In this document: positions 43,620 to 53,174 of the stretch, one piece after another | Layout: every line of letters begins with the position of its first letter | How positions within the stretch are numbered: position 1 is the first letter of the stretch | DNA from: Poa pratensis | Taxonomy: Eukaryota; Streptophyta; Magnoliopsida; Poales; Poaceae | Length of the DNA stretch: 64,000 bases | Direction: 5' to 3' | Assembly (NCBI GenBank): GCA_947311845.1 | Contig: CAMZMU010000049.1 | Coordinates: 11,059,523-11,123,522, forward strand | Notes under the pieces: generated by a model | Databases searched by the model: none | Seen by the model: the letters and a program-made list of their open reading frames with translations, nothing else | Told to the model about the DNA's origin: nothing | Made by a program: the position numbers and the translations under genes

Positions 43620-45610
43620 ACGAAATTGAAAAAAAATCAAAATAATGGAAAAACTTCGTGTAACGTCATGACATGTGACCTAGTTACCATAAAAATATAT
43701 AAACTTGCAATTCATAAGTTTTATTGAAAACTTGTTCCCAGAAAACTGCTATCATGAATAGACATTCATAACTTTCAAATCTAACAAGCAGTGTTTTGGT
43801 CACATTCATGACATAGTTTGTCGAAATGTGCCCCAATTTAGCACATGTGTGCATTGTGACATGGCAAACAATGTTGCCGACCAGCGAATTCGACATGTTT
43901 CACAAAAAAATCACTTTTCATTTTTTAAGTGCTAATAGCCTGACTTTTTGTGAAGCGGCTACCGAGAGTGTCGTCCAAAATGGAACCGATAAAAAAATTC
44001 ACATAGTAGATATCATTATATGTACAATCACCAAAAAGTATTCATTTCTGAGCTTTCTACCATTTTCCGGTCAATTAAACGGTTTCATGCCGATTCAGCT
44101 GAAAATGGCTAAAATTTGAACTACAAGTGCTATATATCTTGCCCGTTATTTTTCAGGAATTTCATTTCTAGGTTCACAACTAGTCATTTCATCATAGATG
44201 CACAAAAATATTTGCATGATTCAATCACTACACATGAACGGTCATGACCGAGACTTCGACTAGATTTTCAAACAAGCATACGAAATTAAAAAAAAAATCA
44301 AAATAATGGAAAACCTTCGCGTAGCATCATGACATGTGACCTAGTTACCATAAAAAAAATATAAACTTGCAATTCATAAGTTTTATTTGAAAACGTGTTC
44401 CTAGAAACTTGCTATCATGAATAGACATTCATAACTTTCAAGTCTAACAAGCAGTGTTTTGGCCACATTCATGACATAGTTTGTCGAAATGTGCCCGAAT
44501 TTGGCACATGTGTGCATTGTGGCATGGCAAAAAATGTTGCCGACCAGCGAATTCAACATGTTTTACAAAAAAATCACTTTTCATTTTTTAAGTGCTAATA
44601 GCCCGACTTTTTGTGAAGCGGCTACCGAGAGTGTCGTCCAAAATGGAACCGATAAAAATTGTTCACATATTAGATATCATTCTATGTACAATCACCAAAA
44701 AGTATTCATTTCTGAGCTTTCTACCATTTTCTGGTCAATTAAACGGTTTCATGCCGATTCAGCTGGAAATGGCTAAAATTTGAACTACAAGTGCTATATA
44801 TCTTGCCCGTTATTTTTCAAGAATTTCATTTCTAAGTTCACAACTAGTCATTTCATCATAGATGCACAAAAATATTTGCATGATTCAATCACTACACATG
44901 AACGGTCATGACCGAGACTTCGACTAGATTTTCAAACAAGCCTAAGAAATTCAAAAAAAAAATCAAAATAATGGAAAACCTTCGCGTAGCGTCATGATCT
45001 GTGACCTAGTTACCATAAAAAAAATATAAACTTGCAATTCATAAGTTTTATTGAAAACGTGTTTCCAGAAACTTGCTATCATGAATAGACATTCATAACT
45101 TTCAAGTCTAACAAGCAGTGTTTTGGCCACATTCATGACATAGTTTGTCGAAATGTTCCCGAATTTGGCACATGTGTGCATTGTGGCATGGCAAACAATG
45201 TTGCCGACCAGCGAATTCGACATGTTTCACAAAAAAATTCACTTTTCATTTTTTAAGTGCTAATGGCCCGACTTTTTGTGAAGCGGCTACCGAGAGTGTC
45301 GTCCAAAATGGAACCGATACAAATTGTTCACATAGTATATATCATTCTATGTACAATCAAAAAAAAAAAAATTCATTTCTGAGCTTTCTACCAGTTTTCG
45401 GTCAATTAAACGGTTTCATGCCGATTCAGCTGGAAATGGCTAAAATTTGAACTACTAGTGCTATATATCTTGCCCGTTATTTTTTAGGAATTTCATTTCT
45501 AGGTTCACAACTAGTCATTTCATCATAAATACACAAAAATATTTGCATGATTCAATCACTACACACGAACGGTCATGACCGAGACTTCGACTAGATTTTC
45601 AAACAAGCAT
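43620..45610 (+). repeat. three ~660-bp tandem repeats in CACTA 2
   Basis: Units begin at about 43620, 44281 and 44941 (shared ATGTGACCTAGTTACCATAA, GACATTCATAACTTTCAA, CGGCTACCGAGAGTGTCGTC, AAACGGTTTCATGCCGATTC). Spacing is about 661 and 665 bp. Each keeps a similar plus-strand frame of about 95-101 codons (43826-44119, 44489-44776, 45145-45450), with conserved EAATESVVQNGTD and QLNGFMPIQL. Confidence 0.92.
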
Positions 45611-45996
45611 ACAAATTTTAAAAAAAAAATCAAAATGAATTGAATTTCAAAACACAAACAAATTTAGAATTGAATTTCAAAATGATAGTAACTTGTAGTC
45701 TGTAATGACAAATAATATATTTACAAAAATTTCAAAGTTTATTTGGTTGAAATTGGAGTACAAAATCAAAAATTATAAAAGAAAACATTAAAGAATAGTA
45801 AAAAAGAATTAAAAAACAACCAAACTAGCCGGGTGGGCCAGTGGCCACACCGGCCAGCCTCGGTAGCGACATGGGCCGTTGGCCCAGCAGGCGGAGCAAA
45901 ACGTAAAAAAGGAAAAAAGGCCCGGATGAGCTAGGCCCAAACCTAGGAAATGTGCGCATCACTTAAGTGGACCGTGGTTGGAATAACATCATCAAT

Positions 45997-46070
45997 CGAT
46001 TGATGGCGTAGTGGTTAGGATTTGCTGGCGAGTCCATCTCGGGAGGGCGCAGGTTCGAATCCCGCCCCGC
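45997..46070 (+). pseudogene. tRNA-like segment with A and B boxes
   Basis: TGGCGTAGTGG (46004-46014) fits the Pol III A box TRGYNNANNNG, and GGTTCGAATCC (46052-46062) fits the B box GGTTCGANNCC; their starts are 48 bp apart. The T arm almost pairs (GCAGG/CCCGC, one mismatch), but the 7 bases before the D arm do not pair with CCCGCAC, so there is no functional acceptor stem. Best read as a tRNA-derived relic or SINE head within CACTA 2. Confidence 0.55.
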
Positions 46071-46104
46071 ACGTATTGTTTTGCTGCATTTCAGCCATTT
46101 GTGA

Positions 46105-46400
46105 TTCCGTGGTGGGTCCCGCTCGTCAGATCAGCTTTGGGGCCCATGTGTCAGTTGGGTCCGCGTGTCAGGTGTGGGGTGTGGGTCCTACGTCTGAGAT
46201 GGGGTGGGCCCTACATGTTAAACGTGTGGTGTGAGTCCCACATGTAATATGGGGTGGGACCCACATGTCAGGTATCCTAGTGCGGGCCCACATGTCAAGG
46301 TAGGTTGTTTGTTGGTCCCACTTGTCAGAAAGCACCAGTCAAAATTAGTCAACAAGTCATAGTCAACAAGTCAACGTGTGTGCATATCCGTCAATGGGTC
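46105..46400 (+). repeat. degenerate short repeats, GTGGGTCCCACATGTCAG type
   Basis: At least eight loosely spaced copies of GTGGG(T/A)CC(C/T)ACATGTCAG-like text, with TGGGTCC variants; unit spacing is about 25-35 bp. Confidence 0.65.
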
Positions 46401-47172
46401 CTAGCTGTCAGACAGAGTGACACATAAGCGACACGTAGGCGAGACATCTGAGTTGTCTCTCAAGTAACAGTGACACATAAGCGAAACTGCCACCTAAACA
46501 CTGACATGTAGGCAACACTGCTTAGTTGGCTGTCCACTACTAGATTATGACCAATTTATCTAACCAGACTATGACCATTCGGACAAGATTGGTCGTTACT
46601 TTTTCAGTTCTAGAGCCTCCAAAGTAGTGTATGACCAAATGGGTTCAATTGGTCATAGATCTATGACCAATATTTTCAGGGTCACGGTCAAAAGGTCATA
46701 AGTTAGCACATTTCTTGTAGTGGACATGCACTTCAAGGTCGTGGTCAGTCTCCGCGCATCAACCGTGGAGAGATGGATCAACGACGTCAAGAGGCGCTAC
46801 CTCGACGCCGCACCGATGAAGATCGTGGGCCTCGACTGCGAGTTCACCGACGCCACACCCGAGGAGAGGCAGCGTGCCGCTGTCCTGCAACTCTCCGTGG
46901 CGACCGACACGTTGGTGTTCCATATTTGCCACGCTGATCGGGTGCCGCAGGCCCTCAAGGACTTCTTGATGGACAAAACCATCAAATTCTGCGGCGCAGC
47001 TATCAACAACGATTAGCGTATGCTGGGGCCTTACGGAATTCATATTTCGTCCGCCGTCGACCTCCAGCGGGCCGTTCACCCTAACCCAACGTACCCTAAT
47101 CTTCCGAGTCTCTATACTCTAGCCAATGTTACTATTGGCACAACGCTTGAGAAGAAGAAGAACAACAACAAC

Positions 47173-47235
47173 AAGAAGAAGAAGAAGAAGAAGAAGAAGA
47201 AGAAGAAGAAGAAGAAGAAGAAGAAGAAGAAGAAG
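47173..47235 (+). repeat. (AAG)21 microsatellite in the exonuclease-like coding region
   Basis: An uninterrupted run, in frame, encoding about 21 lysines, preceded by (AAC)4. Confidence 0.95.
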
Positions 47236-47411
47236 GAGGACGAGAAGAATAAGGAGGAAGAAGAGAACCTCGCATTAGGTTGGGGAGAGTTTCCATTGAG
47301 CTTTTATCGCATCAAGTATGCCGCTCGGGACGCTCGCCTAGGCTACGAGATTGCTAGGAGGTGTCTCGGTGCTATGTGATCGTATGTCTCAATGTGTCGA
47401 TCTAAATGTGC

Positions 47412-47908
47412 TATATTTAAATCAATTGGGCAAGACTTGAGAAATAACCAAATTGTTTCCGGGTGCCTCGTATTGTTTCCTATATTTAAATCAATTGGGT
47501 AAGACTTGAGAAATAACCAAATTGTTTCCGGGTGCCTCGTATAGTTTCCTATATTTAAATCAATTGGGCAAGACTTGAGAAATAACCAAATTGTTTCCGG
47601 GTGCCTCGTATTGTTTCCTATATTTAAATCAATTGGGCAAGACTTGAGAAATAACCAAATTGTTTCCGGGTGGCTCGTATTGTTTCCTATATTTAAATCA
47701 ATTGGGCAAGACTTGAGAAATAACCAAATTGTTTCCGGGTGGCTCGTATTGTTTTCTATATTTAAATCAATTGGGCAAGACTTGAGAAATAACCAAATTG
47801 TTTCCGGGTGCCTCGTATTGTTTCCTATATTTAAATCAATTGGGCAAGACTTGAGAAATAACCAAATTGTTTCCGGGTGCCTCGTATTGTTTCCTATATT
47901 TAAATCAC
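47412..47908 (+). repeat. 69-bp minisatellite, about 7 copies
   Basis: The unit TATATTTAAATCAATTGGGC...GGTGCCTCGTATTGTTTCC repeats exactly every 69 bp with only point differences. It follows the exonuclease-like stop codon by about 30 bp. As 69 is 23 codons, one plus-strand frame stays open through most copies; I do not call this a gene. Confidence 0.95.
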
Positions 47909-48200
47909 GGCGCGGATTATTTTATAAAACAGGAAATGATTTTGGATTATTTATTCAAATTCAAACACTTTTCATGTTATTTTCGCTAGCCAAGTCGGTG
48001 TTAAGTAGGACCAGTTGCATGATGAACAAACAAAGTAGGCCGAGACACTACGGGAATGGAGCAAGGCGCCGACGGCCGGCCTCTACGCCGACGGCCAAAT
48101 GCCTAATTATTATCTTATTTTATATTTATACTTATTTATTTATTAGTATCAATTATTTTACTACCGCACTCCGGCGAAGGAAACACACAAACTGCAACTG

Positions 48201-48455
48201 CTTGATCCAACGGCTCCCTAGCTCTCGAAGGAAACACACGATCCGCGTACTTGTTCCTGATTGGCTAGCAGAAGGGAGTCATTCGCTTGATCCAACGGCT
48301 CCCTCGCTCTTGAAGGAAACACACGATCCGCGTACTTATTCCTGATTGGCTAGCCGAAGGGAGTCATTCGCTTGATCCAACGGCTCCCAAGCTCTCGAAG
48401 GAAACACACGATCCGCGTACTTGTTCCTGATTGGCTAGCTGGAGGGAGTCACTCG
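48201..48455 (+). repeat. 85-bp tandem repeat, three copies
   Basis: Units start at 48201, 48286 and 48371 (CTTGATCCAACGGCTCCC, GAAGGAAACACACGATCCGC, CCTGATTGGCTAGC). CCTGATTGGC in each unit contains a CCAAT-box-like ATTGG. Confidence 0.92.
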
Positions 48456-48465
48456 GAGAGGCGGG

Positions 48466-48800
48466 TCTATAAGAGAGGCAGGAGTACACTTCACATCCAT
48501 CATTGGCAGTACACGGGTAGCAGAGAGCAAGATTTCTGAGAGGCAGGAGTTCTTAGAGCGGAGGCTGAAGGTGAATCCTCCCCTCGGTCGGATCCAAGCA
48601 GCGGCAAGGATCTCTGATGATTAGCAACATCTCCAACACTTGTTCGGATGGTTGCAGATCATCATAGACGTCTTGCCGCTGTTTGGATCGAAGCCCGATT
48701 TGCCGTCTCACGACCACGCGATGATTTGCCGATTTGCCGGTCAGAGTGGCCACTGGAGAAGGTAGGCAACTTCGATCCGACGTGGTTCTGAAAGGGGCAT
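48466..48800 (+). promoter_or_regulatory. possible promoter and untranslated first exon
   Basis: CTATAAGAG (about 48467) follows the three 85-bp repeats and is followed by a leader-like stretch and a donor-like GAGAAG/GTAGGC at about 48760. No clear coding sequence is attached. Inference from layout only. Confidence 0.35.
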
Positions 48801-49195
48801 GGTTAATTTAGGTAATGCTTGCGCATGGTTACCATCACTGGATAATATAGTTAGAATAGTTAGAATATGATGTGCTAGAATAGGATAACTTAGTTAGAAT
48901 AGCAAATAGAAGGTTGGTAGATGCCATATCTAGGTCCCAACCTTTGCTTTACATGCACATATGTTAATAGTTTGACATTTGGCCGTCGGCGTAGAGGCCG
49001 GCCATCGGCGCCTTGCTCCATTCTCGTAGTGTCTCGGCCTCCGCTGTCTATACTTTGTTTGTTCATCATGCAACTGGTCCTACTTAACACCGACTTGGCT
49101 AGCGAAAATAAGATGCATACATGGTTAATAGTTTGACTAGTTGACGGCGGAGGGTGAGGCCAGTTTTGAAAATGGCAAAATGGTTAATAGTTTGA

Positions 49196-49490
49196 CTAGT
49201 TAGAATAACTAATTTATAAAACAGAAAATGGTTTTGGATTACTTATTCAAATTCAAACACTTTTCATGTTGAAAGTATAGTGAGATTTAAAAATATGGAA
49301 AAGATAATAGTTAATGCATTTTTTAAATGAAAATGGCAAAATAGTTAATAGTTTGACTAGTTAGAATAATTATTTTATAAAACAGAAAATAGTTTTGGAT
49401 TATTTATTCAAATTCAAACACTTTTCATGTTGAAAGTTTAGTTAGATTCAAAAATATGGAAAAGATAATAGTTAATGCATTTTTTAAAGT
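49196..49490 (+). repeat. direct repeat, ~125 bp, two copies
   Basis: TATAAAACAGAAAATGG or ATAGTTTTGGATTA...GGAAAAGATAATAGTTAATG occurs at 49214-49326 and again about 162 bp later. A partial third copy is at 47920-47975. Confidence 0.85.
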
Positions 49491-49856
49491 TATATTATAT
49501 ACCATATTATATGATAATAACAAAAAATGAATAAAATATTTACAGATTTAAAGTTATATTATATACCATATTATGGATATATTATTTGTCAATTTGCGAT
49601 TTACAGATTTAAAGGTATTAATTATGCCATATTATATAAATAAATGGCAATAAATGAATAAAATAGTTTTATTACTTATTTTATTTTCATTGGAATTCAA
49701 TATTATTACTTATTTTATTGTTTACTTAAATAATTGTTTTTGGTTTTAAAAAATACAGACATGTGACACAAGGGTATAAGAGTTAATACGATTGATATGG
49801 TAGTATTGACAACAAGGTACAATCAGATTCGCGGGACCACAGCAGGAAGGAACAGA
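49491..49856. other. AT-rich filler of CACTA 1, no gene
   Basis: Repeated short text ATATTATATACCATATTAT and AAATGAATAAAATA; no coding potential. Confidence 0.5.
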
Positions 49857-49912
49857 GAAGTTAAGCGTGCTGAGGGTGTAGTTGTGTGAGGATGGGTAAC
49901 CGACCGGGAAGT
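49857..49912 (+). pseudogene. 5S rRNA-derived segment (internal control region)
   Basis: GAAGTTAAGCGTGCT is identical to the plant 5S rRNA A-box region. After 17 bases, the same spacing as in 5S, comes AGGATGGGTAACC (5S has GGGTGACC), then CGACCGGGAAGTTC, close to the C box and its downstream text. The 5' half of 5S is hardly recognisable. It lies about 400 bp from the right end of CACTA 1. Confidence 0.75.
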
Positions 49913-50309
49913 TCGACCAAGACTAGAATTTGACTAAAAATTAAGTGTAATTAGTGTTAAAAATGGTCCAAGTGAGAGAGTAAAGAGTCAAACAATTAGA
50001 AAAAAGAAATTGAAAAAAAAATGAATTTCTTTTTTTGGAAAATGAATTATCTGCCGCGGCAGAGAAAGTGCCCAGAATCCTTCCGCGGCAGAGAACCTTT
50101 AGTCGCGGTCCGTAATACGAACCGGGACTAAAGTGGGTGCACCCCGCGCGCGCTGCAACGGCCACGTGGAGCCCCTTTTGTCGCGGCTGGTAACCGGGCC
50201 GGGACAAAAGGGCTGGGCCTTTTGTCCCGCTTGGGTAGTCCCGGCTTGCCAACCGGGACAAGAGCCACTTACGGGCCGGGACTGGAGGCCCCTTCTCCAC
50301 TAGTGACCC

Positions 50310-50590
50310 TACTCCCACTCCACCCACTTTTTCCGAAACTTTGGATATCTTATCCACAATATATTCTCCTTCGTGTTAGGAATCACAGGGTCAAGCACCG
50401 GCTGCACAAACTCATCGTCGACGAGCTGTGGCGAGGTCACCGGCTATGTAATGGGAGGAGGGAACCGTACATGGGTGTAACTCCTACGCGAACTGCAGGA
50501 AGAGCCACCACAGCTGTCCGCCGGCCCGCCTCCATGCCATCGGAGATGGAAACGAGTTGCGTTGTCGACATTGGAGGTGGTGGTGTCGTG
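50310..50590. other. no gene assigned
   Basis: Sequence right of CACTA 1. A GC-rich plus-strand frame ends at the hAT relic, but no family is recognised. Confidence 0.3.
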
Positions 50591-51183
50591 GTGGCGTAGT
50601 CTACAAGCAGTCGAGGAGTCATTTAAAGTTCATTACTTCCTAGTTATGATAGATGTTGCAATTACTTCACTTACCAATAGATTTGAAGAGCTCAAGACAT
50701 TTGGAAATATCTTTGGTTTTTTGTTCAATTCAAAAAAAAACTTAAGTCCTTGGAATAGGATGCTCTAAAAAATGTTGTACCAATTTTGCAAATACCTTTA
50801 CGCATCACAAGTCTTCAGATGGTGAATCAGATGTTGAATCAGATGATCTATTTTCTGAATTGATAGTTTTACAAATGACTTTGCCAAATACACTCATGTC
50901 AGCTGATGAGATTTTTTAGTTTGTTAGAGCTGCAGATTGTTAAACAAATGTTTCAATTGCTTACAAAATCCTTCTAACTATACCTGTGACGGTAGCATCA
51001 ACCGAGAGATGTTTTTCCAAGTTAAAGTTACTAAAAAATTATTTGAGATCAACCATGTCCCAGGAAAGACTAGATGGTTTGGTCATGTGTTGTATTGAGA
51101 ACAATATGTTGGATGATATCAATATGGATACAGTCATTGATGATTTTGCATCAAAGAATGCTCGAAGAGGTAGCTTCTTATGA
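50591..51183 (+). pseudogene. hAT transposase C-terminal remnant
   Basis: Fragments FKVHYFLVMIDVAITSLTNR, FEELKTFGNIFGFLF, then in other frames TFTH and SADEIF, and finally TVASTERCFSKLKLLKNYLR, STMSQERLDGLVMCCIENN: the hAT dimerisation domain of plant zinc-finger MYM/TTF-type transposases. At least one shift near 50745 and stops at about 50930-50945 break it. A hAT-like terminus (CAGGACCGGCC...CAGGG) lies at about 51541-51562. Confidence 0.85.
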
Positions 51184-51793
51184 TTATGTGTCGGTAACTA
51201 TGCTCAGTTTTTTTTAGGGAGGAGGGAGACATGGAGCGATGAAAAATGGGAGAGAGACTTCTAGAGAAGGATGGGAGCGAAACTTGGAGGGATGAAGAAT
51301 TGGGAGAGGGACTTGCTGCTGTTAGAAATCCTATTTTGGTCGAGAACTAGGACTTTGTTGGTTGTTAGAACTAGTATGGCTCATTCTCCATGGTGTATCA
51401 TTATTACCTTATTTCAAATGAAATTCTTCATGTCGTGGTTAGTTCAAATGAATATACTATGCATCTATATAAGTGATTTTTCCATTTTCCTACAGTTGAT
51501 GTGCCCGTTTTTGTCCGTTCGCCATGCCCCCCTGAAAAGTCAGGACCGGCCATGCAGGGCCCCAAATCCCTGTAGCCAAGGCATACTCAGTGGAAAAATT
51601 GGCGGCGGCGCCACTGAAGCTCTGGTCAGGAGGAGTTCAATTCAGGAAATGAAGACGAAGCTTTATGCTGCGTGCGTCCAACTCGACTCGAAGAACTTGG
51701 GCCTTTTCTCCTTCTATTAGCTTAGGATTTTTCTTTGGTGGGCTGGGGCTACTTTTTATGGTTAGCTCTAAAGTGATTATGGGGCCCAGTTGA
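51184..51793. other. 3' flank of the hAT relic, no gene
   Basis: Contains GGAGAGAGACTT-type duplicated text (51246-51315) and the hAT-like end GCCCCCCTGAAAAGTCAGGA (about 51526-51545). Confidence 0.4.
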
Positions 51794-53174
51794 TTTTTTT
51801 TTTTGCAACTCACAGATATCATATATAACTCAATCGGATTACATGTTTGAGGCATACAATCACGAAGGAATGCTGGGACATAATTTACCCAAAGGCATCT
51901 GCGTCTAAACTCACTATAGCTTGCTTTGCGCATCGATGTGCCGCTTCGTTTGTTTCACGCGGTGTATAGGAAATCCTACAATAATCAAAGCAATCTCTAA
52001 AATCTTGCACTTGCTGACAGAAGACACCAACGTCTGCTCGTTTAAACGAGCCTGTGTTGCACAGGTTCACCACTTGGAGGGCGTCGCTTTCAATCTCCAG
52101 ATTATCCAGCCCCAGGTCAGATGCTAATCTGAGCCCATCCCTTGGCCTCTTTGGTTCACAGGAATTGAAAACCACGGGAATAGGAAAAACACAGGAGTAG
52201 AATGTCATGACATGTGGAATCCTACAGGAAATGAAAACATAGGAATCAGTCACCGTAGTCATTTGGTTGCAGCACAGGAAAAACACAGGAATTTTCTATG
52301 GAGTTAGGTACAAGCCATAGTTGTCATAAACTCATAGGAATTTTTCCATGAGGTACAACCTCTTGCTAGAATTCCTATGGGATTGTAGTGTAGGAAAGCA
52401 TTCCATAGGAATTTTGGAGGATTCATTCCTTTGAACCAAATGGGCTCCATAGGAAAAAATCCTATGGATTAGAATCTTATGAAAATCCTTTGAACCAAAT
52501 AGGCCCAATGCTAGTGCCTCCATTGCTCGAGCATCTGCTGCCCATTCGTACCATAAAGCTTGTGCTCGTAATATATCTCCGTTGTGGTTGCGGATCACCA
52601 CACCCGTTGTACCTGAGCCAGACTGTTCAGAGAAGCCAGCATCCACATTGATTTTGATGAAGTTTTGAGCTGGAGGCGACCACTGCTTCTTTTGCTTCAC
52701 CTTGGGACTTTTCGGCGGGTTTGCTAGGTCACATGCCGTATCCACTGCCCAACGTACAGAGGCGTCTACTGAACGACCTTTCTCGCCATGACGTCGAGTA
52801 TTCCGTTCAGACCACACCGCCCAACACCCGCAAAGAATGACAGGAATATTGTGTGAGGGTACCAAGCTACCACCAATCATGTCCATCGCCCATGACTCCG
52901 GATGTAGCTGCGGCAGCTTGACATTAGTTATTCTCCGGAGCTCTTCCCAGAACAATTTCGCCCAAGTACACATGAAGAACGTGTGAAAGATCGACTCGTC
53001 CTCGCCGCCATCCTCACAGTTCGCAATCTGCTCTACATGCCTCTCCTTCAGAATAGCACGACAAGGAACAAACTTATGTAAAACCCGCCACCAGAAATTC
53101 CAGTTGATTAAAACAACATGGTGAGGCTGGTTGTCTATAGCAGGGCCGAAATATAGATCCTGGAATGAGCACAC
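51794..53174 (-). pseudogene. 5'-truncated LINE, zf-RVT and RNase H, split by a MITE
   Basis: Minus strand: a zf-RVT region (NFWWRVLHKFVPCRAILKER, ESIFHTFFMCTWAKLFWEEL), then an RNase H-like domain (INVDAGFSEQSGSGTTGVVI, WAADARAMEALAL; after the MITE DGLRLASDLGLDNLEIESDA, and RISYTPRETNEAAHRCAKQA). The Asp of VDAG, the Glu of MEAL and the Asp of ESDA correspond to RNase H active-site residues. A T-run at 51794-51804 would be the poly(A) tail at its 3' end. Apart from the MITE the frame is almost continuous, so this copy is fairly young. Confidence 0.85.
52137..52508. mobile_element. MITE with TTGGGCCTATTTGG-type ends
   Basis: The left end TTGGCCTCTTTGGTTCACAGG and the right end read inward TTGGGCCTATTTGGTTCAAAGG form the terminal repeat. 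The interior is full of CATAGGAATT/AATTCCTATG. It interrupts the RNase H domain of the LINE between ALAL and DGLR. The exact target-site duplication is not resolved. The ends resemble Tourist/Harbinger-type MITEs. Confidence 0.75.

Larger units (their letters stand above)
40392..46722 (+). mobile_element. CACTA transposon 2, 6.3 kb, inside the exonuclease-like gene
   Basis: Left end CACTACAAGAAATATGCTGA; right end read inward CACTACAAGAAATGTGCTAA. Flanking GAC at 40389-40391 and 46723-46725 is a perfect target-site duplication. Subterminal zones (40420-40720, 46530-46700) are full of GGTCA/TGACC motifs (GTGACCAATT, GGTCATAGA). It carries captured fibrillarin exons, three 660-bp tandem repeats and a tRNA-like segment; no transposase is seen. 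Confidence 0.93.
40329..47379 (+). pseudogene. 3'-5' exonuclease-like gene (DEDDy), split by CACTA 2
   Basis: Coding parts 40329-40391 and 46726-47379 join in frame once CACTA 2 and one GAC are removed, giving 239 codons. DEDD-family exonucleases (RNase D/WRN type) cut nucleic acids from the 3' end. Visible motifs: Exo I LDCEFT (the D and E), then QLSVATDTLVFHICH, Exo II region FCGAAINND, and Exo III YAARDARLGYEI with Y-x3-D. Two defects: an in-frame TAG at 47014-47016 where VRML-type text should follow NND, and a (AAG)21 run adding about 21 lysines between Exo II and III. The gene lies wholly inside CACTA 1, so it is either a captured gene or a regular passenger of this family. The stop is at 47377-47379. 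Confidence 0.82.
47985..49110. repeat. long inverted repeat containing CACTA-type ends (48046-49031)
   Basis: CACTACGGGAATGGAGCAAG begins at 48046, and its inverted partner ends at 49031 (CTTGCTCCATTCTCGTAGTG), enclosing 986 bp. The inverted identity goes on outside these ends: 47985-48045 (GCTAGCCAAGTCGGTGTTAA, CATGATGAACAAACAAAGTA) is the reverse complement of 49032-49110. The bases next to the ends are AGA and TCT, not a direct duplication. So this is an inverted duplication of a CACTA end with its flank, not a simple insertion. Confidence 0.8.
39854..50305 (+). mobile_element. CACTA (En/Spm) transposon 1, 10.5 kb
   Basis: Left end CACTAGTAGAAAAGAGGCC; right end read inward CACTAGTGGAGAAGGGGCC. 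Flanking ACC at 39851-39853 and 50306-50308 is a perfect 3-bp target-site duplication. Subterminal zones (39870-40090 and 50080-50290) are dense in TTTAGTC/GGGACTAA and AACCGGGAC motifs, as in CACTA elements. No TnpA/TnpD-like transposase is visible. It carries an exonuclease-like gene, a minisatellite, a small CACTA-ended inverted structure, AT-rich filler and a 5S-like segment, and hosts CACTA 2. Confidence 0.92.

Noticed and set aside
45997..46070. Functional tRNA gene
   Set aside because: A and B boxes match, but the 5' acceptor strand does not pair with the 3' strand and no convincing anticodon arm forms.
47151..47240. Possible lysine-rich nuclear localisation signal
   Set aside because: It is a pure (AAG)21 microsatellite; slippage explains it better than a functional signal.
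47575..48345. 256-codon plus-strand frame over the 69-bp minisatellite
   Set aside because: Open only because the 69-bp period is a multiple of 3; no start context or domain, and the end runs into unrelated repeats.
48046..49031. Simple third CACTA insertion
   Set aside because: No direct 3-bp duplication, and the inverted identity extends beyond both ends, so an inverted duplication fits better.
49857..49912. 5S rRNA gene
   Set aside because: Only the internal control region is conserved; the 5' half and terminator context are missing and it lies inside a CACTA.
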